A stretch of 64,000 bases of DNA, from the NCBI GenBank assembly GCA_040752215.1, contig JBFMEX010000015.1, positions 1 through 64,000 on the forward strand, given 5' to 3'. Position numbers and translations under genes: made by a program. The DNA comes from JBFMEX01 sp040752215. Lineage in GTDB: Bacteria; Pseudomonadota; Alphaproteobacteria; Rhizobiales; Hyphomicrobiaceae. A model generated the notes under the pieces. The model searched no databases, was not told where the DNA came from, and saw only the letters and a program-made list of their open reading frames with translations. Of this stretch, positions 58,044-64,000 are shown in pieces (within the stretch, counting starts at the first letter, position 1; the number at the start of each line of letters is the position of its first letter).

Positions 58044-58448
58044 ATGTTCGCCGTCGAAGTCCGTGACCGCATCATGATCGCCCACAGCCTGCCCGACCCG
58101 TTCTTCGGCCCCGCCCAGCACATGCACGGCGCAACTTTCGTGGTCGATGTCGCATTCTATCGCGCAGAGCTGACCAAGGAGAGCGTGGTCGTCGATATCG
58201 GCGCCGCGCTCGACGTGCTCCACAAGACGCTGCAGCCGCTCGCCTACCAGAACCTCGACGCGCTGCCGCAGTTCAAGGGCAAGCTGACGACGACCGAGTT
58301 CCTGGCCAAACACATCTTCGACGAGATCGCGCGCGCGGCGCGCGACGGCGGGCTCGGCGCCGACGGCAGGGGCCTCGACAAGATCCGCGTGACGCTGCAC
58401 GAGACCGACCTTGCACGCGCTTCCTACGAGGGACCGGTTCGTGGCTGA
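58044..58448 (+). CDS. Divergent 6-pyruvoyl/6-carboxytetrahydropterin synthase homologue
   Basis: The 134-residue protein has the PTPS T-fold pattern: N-terminal IMIAHSLPDPFFGPAQHMHG, VVDIGAALDVLHKTLQPLAY, LDALPQFKGKLTTTEFLAKH and VTLHETDLARASYEG with the catalytic His/Glu. The usual KCxxLHGH motif reads PAQHMHGA: the catalytic Cys and the third zinc His are missing, though HMH may bind metal. It is therefore unlikely to be ordinary QueD. It sits between the dehydrogenase and a GT4 gene whose start overlaps its stop. A role in an unusual pterin is inferred. Confidence 0.85.
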   Translation: MFAVEVRDRIMIAHSLPDPFFGPAQHMHGATFVVDVAFYRAELTKESVVVDIGAALDVLHKTLQPLAYQNLDALPQFKGKLTTTEFLAKHIFDEIARAARDGGLGADGRGLDKIRVTLHETDLARASYEGPVRG

Positions 58449-59487
58449 AGCCATCCTCGCCATACCTGGGGATCTGGCGACGCCGACCGGCGGCTATGCC
58501 TACGACCGACGCGTGCTGGAGTTGCTCGGCTCGTACGGCATCGCGGCCCGTGCACTGCAGTTGCCGGGCTCGTTCCCGAGCCCGAGCGCCGCCGATCTCG
58601 ACGAGACGGTGCGCCGGCTCGCCGCCACGCCGGCGGACGCGACGCTGGTCATCGACGGCCTCGCCTTCGGCGCGATGCCGACGACGCATCTCGACCGCGT
58701 TGGCCGGCGTATCGTCGCCCTGGTCCATCATCCGCTATGCCTCGAGGCCGGCCTGACCCCCGAGCGCGCGGCCATACTGAGGCGGCTCGAGACGGAGGCG
58801 CTCTCGCGCGCCAGCGACGTGATCGTGACGAGCCCGGCAATGGCGCGGCTGCTGGCGTCGGATTTCGGGGTTGCAGCAGAGCGCATCAAGGTTGCCGAGC
58901 CCGGCACTGATCCGGCACAGCGCGCCACCGGCACCGGCACGCCGCTGCAGCTGCTCGCCGTCGGCGCGGTCTCGGCGCGCAAGGGCTACGACATTTTGGT
59001 CGAGGCGCTGGCGCCGCTCGGCGACCTCGATTGGCGTCTGACCATTGCCGGAGCCACCGACCGGGCGCCGGAAGCGGTGGCCGAGCTCAAGTCAGCGATC
59101 ACGCGCCACCGGCTCGGCGACAAGATCACGCTCGCGGGCACTGTCGTGTCGGCAACGCTGGAGCGCTTCTACGCCTCGGCCGACCTGTTCCTGATGCCGT
59201 CGCTGTTCGAAGGCTACGGCATGGTGCTCGCCGAGGCGATGGCACGCGGACTGCCGATCGTTTGCACGACCGGCGGCGCGGCCGCCGAGACGGTGCCCGA
59301 CGCCGCGGCGATCAAGGTCGCGCCCGGTGACGTCGAGGCGCTCGGCCGCGCGCTCGTCATCGCCATGTCCGACAGGAAGGTGCGCGCGCGCCTTGCCGAT
59401 GCGGCGTGGGAGGCGGGCCGGCGCCTGCCGACCTGGAACGAGACCGCGCGGCGCATCGCCGCCGTCATCCTGGAGATTCCCGCATGA
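58441..59487 (+). CDS. Glycosyltransferase family 4 protein of the pterin cluster
   Basis: From GTG 58441, overlapping the preceding stop by eight bases, the product has 348 residues. GT4 signs: N-terminal GDLATPTGGYAYDRRVLELL, C-terminal GAVSARKGYDILVEALAPLG, and ADLFLMPSLFEGYGMVLAEA with the ExE-type region. VITSPAMARLLASDFGV is present in this group. It should add a sugar to a small acceptor. Tight coupling to the pterin synthase homologue suggests a pterin acceptor, not a wall polymer. Confidence 0.9.
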   Translation: MAEAILAIPGDLATPTGGYAYDRRVLELLGSYGIAARALQLPGSFPSPSAADLDETVRRLAATPADATLVIDGLAFGAMPTTHLDRVGRRIVALVHHPLCLEAGLTPERAAILRRLETEALSRASDVIVTSPAMARLLASDFGVAAERIKVAEPGTDPAQRATGTGTPLQLLAVGAVSARKGYDILVEALAPLGDLDWRLTIAGATDRAPEAVAELKSAITRHRLGDKITLAGTVVSATLERFYASADLFLMPSLFEGYGMVLAEAMARGLPIVCTTGGAAAETVPDAAAIKVAPGDVEALGRALVIAMSDRKVRARLADAAWEAGRRLPTWNETARRIAAVILEIPA

Positions 59488-60317
59488 GCGGATTCAGCGC
59501 CGACTGGCTGGCGTTGCGCGAGCCGGCCGACATGCGCGCACGCAACAGCGAGCTGGCGGCGGCGCTCTCCGCGCGGCTCGGCCAGCGCGCGCACCTCGAC
59601 GTCGTCGACCTCGGCTCGGGCACGGGCTCCAACCTGCGCGGCACCGCGCCGCTGCTCGGCCAATCGCAGGCGTGGACGCTGGTCGACTACGATCCCCGGC
59701 TGCTGGAGGCGGCACGCGGCGCACTCAGCGGCTGGGCCGACAGCTCGCAGGTGGTCGGCGACCGGCTGGAGCTGACCAAGGACGGACGCCGCATCACGGT
59801 CGCCTTTCGCCAAGCCGATCTCGCGCGCGATCTCGCCGCCGGACTTGGCGAGACGGCGGACCTGGTCACCGCCTCGGCGCTGTTCGATCTCGCCTCGCCG
59901 GCGTTCTTCCGCAGCTTCGCCGGCGAGGTCGCACGGCGGCGGGCAGTGTTCTACACGGTGCTGACCTACAACGGCATCCAGCGCTGGACGCCACGCCATC
60001 CGGCCGACAACCAGATGGTCGCCGCCTTCCACGGCCACCAGATGCGCGACAAGGGCTTCGGGCCTTCCGCGGGGCCGACCGCGCCCGCGCACCTCGCCGA
60101 CGCGTTCCGCGCCGCCGGCTACAGCGTGATGGAGGGCGATAGCCCGTGGCGGCTTTCCTCGCGCGAGGCGGCGCTGGTCGAGGAGCTGGCGCGCGGGTAC
60201 CTGACCGCGGTCGGCGAGACCGGCCGGATCGATGCGGCCACGCTCGCCGCATGGGCCGGGATCGCCCGCACCGGCGCCGAGGTCGGCCACACCGACACGC
60301 TCGCCGTGCCGGCCTGA
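59484..60317 (+). CDS. SAM-dependent methyltransferase of the pterin cluster
   Basis: The 277-residue protein has a class I methyltransferase core: HLDVVDLGSGTGSNLRGTAP (SAM site), WTLVDYDPRLLEAARGALSG and ADLVTASALFDLASPAFFRS. VFYTVLTYNGIQRWTPRHPA follows. The start overlaps the GT4 stop as ATGA, so it is translationally coupled. It probably methylates the product of the cluster. The acceptor is unknown. Confidence 0.88.
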   Translation: MSGFSADWLALREPADMRARNSELAAALSARLGQRAHLDVVDLGSGTGSNLRGTAPLLGQSQAWTLVDYDPRLLEAARGALSGWADSSQVVGDRLELTKDGRRITVAFRQADLARDLAAGLGETADLVTASALFDLASPAFFRSFAGEVARRRAVFYTVLTYNGIQRWTPRHPADNQMVAAFHGHQMRDKGFGPSAGPTAPAHLADAFRAAGYSVMEGDSPWRLSSREAALVEELARGYLTAVGETGRIDAATLAAWAGIARTGAEVGHTDTLAVPA

Positions 60318-60339
60318 TCTCGGGCGATCCGCTTCCCCT

Positions 60340-61629
60340 TCAACCGACTTTCGCCAGCGCCTGCCCGAGGTCGGCGATGATGTCGGCCTGGTCCTCGATG
60401 CCGACGGAGAGGCGCACCACGTCCGGCCCGGCGCCGGCGGCGATGCGTTGCGCGTCGGTCAGCTGGCGATGCGTGGTCGAGGCCGGATGGACGACGAGGC
60501 TCCGCGTGTCGCCGAGATTGGCGAGATGGGAGAACAGTCGGAGGCTCGCCACCAGCTTGACGCCCGCCTCGTAGCCGCCCTTCAGACCGAACGTGAACAC
60601 GGAGCCGGCGCCCCTCGGGCAGATGCGCTTGGCCAGCGCGTGGAACTTATTACTCTCGAGCCCGGCATAGTTGACCCAGGCGACCTTCGGATGCGCATCG
60701 AGGAAGCGGGCCACCGTGAGCGCGTTCTCGCAATGGCGCTGCATCCGCAGCGGTAGCGTCTCGATCCCGGTCAGAATCAGGAACGCGTTCATCGGCGCGA
60801 TCGCCGGACCGATGTCGCGCAGGCCCATCACCCGCGCCGCGATCGCAAAGGCAAAATTGCCGAACGTCTCGGCGAGTCGCATGCCGTTGTAGGAAGCGTT
60901 GGGCTCGACCAGCGTCTTGTAGCGGTGGCGGCTGCCGAGCCAGTCGTAGCTGCCGCAGTCGACGATCGCGCCGCCGAGCGAGTTGCCGTGACCGCCCATG
61001 AACTTTGTCAGCGAATGGACGACGATGTCGGCGCCGTGGTCCTTCGGCCGGCAGAGGTAGGGCGAGGCGAGCGTGTTGTCGACTATCAGCGGCACGCCGG
61101 CCTTGCGCGCCACGCTGGCGATCGCGTCGAGGTCGACCACGATGCCACCGGGATTGGCGATCGACTCGCAGAAGATGGCGCGGGTCTTGTCCGTCACCTG
61201 GGCCTCGAACGAGGCCGGGTCGGTGGCGTCGGCCCATTTGACCCGCCAGTCGAACTTCTTGAAGGCATGGTTGAACTGGTTGACCGAGCCGCCATAGAGC
61301 TGGCGCCCGGCGATGAACTCGTCACCCGGCTCCAGGAGCGTGTGGAACACGAGGAACTGCGCGGCATGGCCCGAAGCGACCGCGAGCGCGGCGGTGCCCC
61401 CTTCGAGCGCGGCGACGCGGCCCTCGAGCACGGCCTGCGTCGGGTTCATCATCCGCGAGTAGATGTTGCCGAAGATCTCGAGGTTGAACAGTGCGGCAGC
61501 GTGGTCGGCGTCGTTGAAGACGTAGGCCGTCGTCTGGTAGATCGGCGTCACCCGCGCCCCGGTCGATGGATCGGGGGCCGCGCCCGCGTGCACCGCGAGC
61601 GTGGCAAATCCGGGCGGCGTGGCGGCCAT
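60340..61629 (-). CDS. metY: O-acetylhomoserine aminocarboxypropyltransferase
   Basis: The 429-residue PLP enzyme has the Cys/Met metabolism pattern: FATLAVHAGAAPDPSTGARV, TPIYQTTAYVFNDADHAAAL, LEGGTAALAVASGHAAQFL, PLIVDNTLASPYLCRPKDHG and VVHSLTKFMGGHGNSLGGAI carrying the PLP lysine. It joins O-acetylhomoserine with sulfide to homocysteine or with methanethiol to methionine. Length is that of the MetY/OAH group. It ends 22 bases from the methyltransferase stop in convergent orientation. Confidence 0.95.
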   Translation of the reverse strand: MAATPPGFATLAVHAGAAPDPSTGARVTPIYQTTAYVFNDADHAAALFNLEIFGNIYSRMMNPTQAVLEGRVAALEGGTAALAVASGHAAQFLVFHTLLEPGDEFIAGRQLYGGSVNQFNHAFKKFDWRVKWADATDPASFEAQVTDKTRAIFCESIANPGGIVVDLDAIASVARKAGVPLIVDNTLASPYLCRPKDHGADIVVHSLTKFMGGHGNSLGGAIVDCGSYDWLGSRHRYKTLVEPNASYNGMRLAETFGNFAFAIAARVMGLRDIGPAIAPMNAFLILTGIETLPLRMQRHCENALTVARFLDAHPKVAWVNYAGLESNKFHALAKRICPRGAGSVFTFGLKGGYEAGVKLVASLRLFSHLANLGDTRSLVVHPASTTHRQLTDAQRIAAGAGPDVVRLSVGIEDQADIIADLGQALAKVG

Positions 61630-61771
61630 CGTCGTTCTCCTCGGCGGGACTTTCGCGCCAGAGGGGAAGCGAACGCTGTTCGGGAGTCAACCCGGATTTG
61701 GCGCACACCGAGATCGCAGGCGCGGCCGTCGACCGGCAATGACCGGCCGCGGCGAAGCGTCGGCGGATCGG

Positions 61772-61978
61772 CTATATCTTCGCCGTTTGCCGAGCCTGTC
61801 CGCATGACCAGCGGTGCACTCGCCAGTTGGGATGGCCCTCCACCCATTTGGCGATCTCGGCCTGCCCGTACAGCATGCACTGGTGCGGGGTGAGGCTTTC
61901 GCTCATGTAGGTGAGGCGCTCCTCCTTGCACTGCGCTCCGTGCAGGATTGAGCAGACGGCGAGGACGATCTCGATCAT
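61772..61978 (-). CDS. Small Cys-containing conserved protein
   Basis: The 68-residue product starts MIEIVLAVCSILHGAQCKEE, followed by LTPHQCMLYGQAEIAKWVEG and NWRVHRWSCGQA. Four Cys and a short hydrophobic N-terminus suggest a secreted, disulfide-bonded peptide; similar small proteins occur in Rhizobiales. The ATG is preceded by GGGAG with good spacing. No function is known. It lies 142 bases upstream of metY. Confidence 0.72.
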   Translation of the reverse strand: MIEIVLAVCSILHGAQCKEERLTYMSESLTPHQCMLYGQAEIAKWVEGHPNWRVHRWSCGQARQTAKI

Positions 61979-62452
61979 CGAAGTGCTCCCGTGTCGAACC
62001 GGGACCGCTCCACGCGGTCCAGCCAAACGATCCGGGCGCTCTTCCCTAACTTTTCTGACCTTGATTCGAGGCTAAGCGACTCGTTCGCCGCCGCTCAAGG
62101 CTTATAGATGAGCACGTATTGCCGAACTGTTAGGCGATGCCGATGCGTCACAGCACCGAACACCGTTCCGCGACGCACGCTCGGCGTCGGATCTGCCGGA
62201 GTTTTCGAGATTTTGGGCCAAGTGCCTGCGACACCTTGCTGAACACCGGCAGGTTGAACGAAAATCAGGAGCTGCGATGTTGCGCCGCACAATGTCACAT
62301 CTGCGCAACAGCGAGCCGACACGACATGCGGTGACCTCGATCAACGCAGAGCAGCGGAATTCGGCCAAGCTGGCCACACCCGATGCCCGATCGTGCCGCC
62401 CCGCGCGCGCATTCCGCGGCCAAGCGCGACCACCAAGCCCGGAGCCTTGCCG
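61979..62452. other. Intergenic region without a gene
   Basis: These 474 bases separate the small Cys protein from the CoA-ligase gene. Open frames are short and without recognisable content. A partly AT-rich stretch near 62095-62125 may hold a promoter, but I cannot assign boxes with confidence. Confidence 0.55.
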
Positions 62453-64000
62453 ATGACGATCCGCAACCTCGAGCACCTGCTGGCACCCACCTCGGTCGCC
62501 CTCGTCGGCGCCAGCGACGAGGCCAACAGCATCGGCCTGTGGCTGGCGCGCAATCTCGTCGCTGGCGGCTTTGCCGGCCCGATCCAGCTCGTCAACCCGC
62601 GTCGGCCGACGATACTCGGCCGTACCGCCGTCGGCTCGATCGCCGAGATCGCCGTCGCGCCCGATCTCGCCGTCGTCGCCACACCGCCCGCAACGATCCC
62701 CCGCATCGTCGCAGAGCTCGGCGCCCGCGGCACCTGCGCCACAATCGTCGTCACCGCCGGCCTCGACGCCAGCACGCGACAGCAGATGCTCGACGCCGCC
62801 CGGCCGCACTGCCTGCGCATTCTCGGTCCCAACGTGATCGGGCTGATGCTGCCCGGGATCGGGCTCAATGCCAGCTTCTCGCATATCGCCCCGCCGACGG
62901 GCGACCTCGCCTTCCTCTCGCAATCGGGCGCACTGATCACCGGCATCCTCGACTGGGCGGCCGGGCGCGGCATTGGCTTCTCGCATGTCGTCTCGCTCGG
63001 CGACATGACCGACGTCGACTTCGGCGACATGCTCGACTATCTCGCCGCCGAAAGCGAGAGCCGGGCGATCCTGATCTACATGGAGGCGCTGACGGGGGCC
63101 CGCAAATTCATGTCGGCGGCGCGGCGCGCGGCGCGGGTCAAGCCGGTCGTTGTCGTCAAGTCGGGCCGGCGCGCCGAAGGGGCGCGTGCGGCGAGCTCCC
63201 ACACCGGCGCGCTCGCCGGCTCGGATGCCGTCTACGACTCCGCCTTCCGCCGTGCCGGGCTGGTGCGCGCCGACGACCTCAACGATCTGTTCGTCGCCGC
63301 CGAGATGCTATCGCGGGTCCCGCGCCTGACCGGCGAGCGGCTCGCCATATTGACCAACGGGGGCGGCGCCGGCGTGCTCGCGGCCGACCGCGTCGGCGAT
63401 CTCGAGGGAACACTCGCCGTGCTGGGCGAGGAGACCCGCGCCCGGCTCGACGCGGTGCTGCCCGCCAACTGGTCGCGCGCCAATCCGGTCGACATCATCG
63501 GCGACGCCGACTCCGAACGCTACCGACGCGCGTTCGAGACACTGCTCGAGGACGCCGGACTGGACGCCATCCTGGCCATCAACTGCCCGACCGCGATCGC
63601 CTCCTCGACAGCCTCCGCCGAGGTCGTCGCCGCGGCCTACGAGGCCCACATCGCCGGGCCGTCGCCGAGCAAGGTACTCATCACCAACTGGCTCGGCGAG
63701 CAGGCCGCGGCCGAGGCCCGCCGCCGGTTTGCGGCCGCCGAGATTCCCTCTTTCGAGACGCCTGGGGAGGCCGTCCGCGGCTTCATGCACCTCGTTCGCT
63801 ATCGCCGCGCCCAGTTGGAGCTGATGCGCACGCCACCCGCGGTGGAGGCGGGTGCGCCGATCGACGCCGCGAGCGCGGCACGTATCATCGAAGGCGTGCT
63901 CGTGGCCGGACGCACACTCGCCACCGAGCACGAAGCCAAGGCGCTGCTCTCCGCCTACGGCATCCCGACCGTCGCGACGCGCATCGCCGCCGACCCGGCC
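62453..64000 (+). CDS. NDP-forming acyl-CoA synthetase / Pat-like protein, partial
   Basis: The frame is open from ATG 62453 to the window end (516 codons). An N-terminal CoA-binding Rossmann domain (TSVALVGASDEANSIGLWLA) is followed by succinyl-CoA synthetase-like domains: DLAFLSQSGALITGILDWAA, the phospho-His region in ASSHTGALAGSDAVYDSAFR, LAILTNGGGAGVLAADR and ANPVDIIGDADSERYRRAF. The visible end (TEHEAKALLSAYGIPTV) begins the ATP-grasp domain. Complete members are about 700 or, with a GNAT domain (Pat), about 900 residues; which applies cannot be told here. Confidence 0.9.
   Translation, partial: MTIRNLEHLLAPTSVALVGASDEANSIGLWLARNLVAGGFAGPIQLVNPRRPTILGRTAVGSIAEIAVAPDLAVVATPPATIPRIVAELGARGTCATIVVTAGLDASTRQQMLDAARPHCLRILGPNVIGLMLPGIGLNASFSHIAPPTGDLAFLSQSGALITGILDWAAGRGIGFSHVVSLGDMTDVDFGDMLDYLAAESESRAILIYMEALTGARKFMSAARRAARVKPVVVVKSGRRAEGARAASSHTGALAGSDAVYDSAFRRAGLVRADDLNDLFVAAEMLSRVPRLTGERLAILTNGGGAGVLAADRVGDLEGTLAVLGEETRARLDAVLPANWSRANPVDIIGDADSERYRRAFETLLEDAGLDAILAINCPTAIASSTASAEVVAAAYEAHIAGPSPSKVLITNWLGEQAAAEARRRFAAAEIPSFETPGEAVRGFMHLVRYRRAQLELMRTPPAVEAGAPIDAASAARIIEGVLVAGRTLATEHEAKALLSAYGIPTVATRIAADPA

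Noticed and set aside
1..64000. CRISPR array, prophage or plasmid replication genes
   Set aside because: No regularly spaced repeats, cas genes, phage structural genes, rep or par genes were seen.

Overview
The window looks like chromosomal DNA of a GC-rich alphaproteobacterium, most likely a member of the Hyphomicrobiales (Rhizobiales). The evidence is the trpC-moaC-moeA-lexA-comEC order, a GAAC-N7-GAAC SOS box before lexA, a CckA hybrid kinase next to a FliO-like gene, and rlmB divergent from tRNA-Tyr/tRNA-Gly. It also carries dissimilatory sulfur-oxidation genes, so the organism is probably a facultative sulfur-oxidising alphaproteobacterium. There is no plasmid origin, prophage, CRISPR array or intact transposase.

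Layout. 1-5.1 kb: end of trpC, molybdopterin genes moaC and moeA, lexA, and convergent comEC. 5.1-6.2 kb: about 1 kb without a convincing gene. 6.2-19.4 kb: housekeeping and hypothetical genes (DUF4846 protein, Tat-exported FAD oxidoreductase, homocysteine methyltransferase with a divergent TetR gene, YaiI family, cckA, fliO-like, an orphan MscS C-terminal domain, a secreted metallopeptidase, a VanX-like dipeptidase). 19.4-31.6 kb: the sulfur locus. On the minus strand lie sat, an ankyrin protein, aprB, aprA and a YkgJ-type protein; divergently on the plus strand lie qmoA, qmoB, two hdrC-like genes and hdrB. Together they should oxidise sulfite via APS to sulfate with ATP formation, passing electrons through a Qmo/Hdr-type complex. 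No QmoC or other membrane subunit is present. A decayed DUF559 nuclease cassette flanked by inverted GC-rich repeats sits between qmoA and qmoB.

31.8-35.1 kb: nuoA-nuoB-nuoC-(FlK-like thioesterase)-nuoD, with the rest of complex I absent. 35.3-38.1 kb: tRNA-Gly, tRNA-Tyr, a family of REP-like hairpins, rlmB, and small membrane or secreted proteins. 38.3-52.0 kb: an exopolysaccharide locus (WecG/TagA, GNAT and JmjC/cupin-like proteins, Wzz-like protein, GH5 hydrolase, polymerase, PIG-L deacetylase, GT4, flippase, WcaJ-type initiating transferase) with two sigma-54 type promoter matches. 52.3-57.0 kb: tRNA-Thr, a HAD hydrolase, a secreted protein, an FkbM methyltransferase and OpgH. 57.0-60.3 kb: a four-gene overlapping cluster of a BchC-like dehydrogenase, a divergent pterin synthase homologue lacking the usual cysteine, a GT4 and a methyltransferase, which I propose makes a glycosylated pterin. 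60.3-64.0 kb: metY, a small cysteine protein, and the start of an NDP-forming acyl-CoA synthetase/Pat-like gene cut by the window end.

All calls come from reading the sequence; no database search was run.
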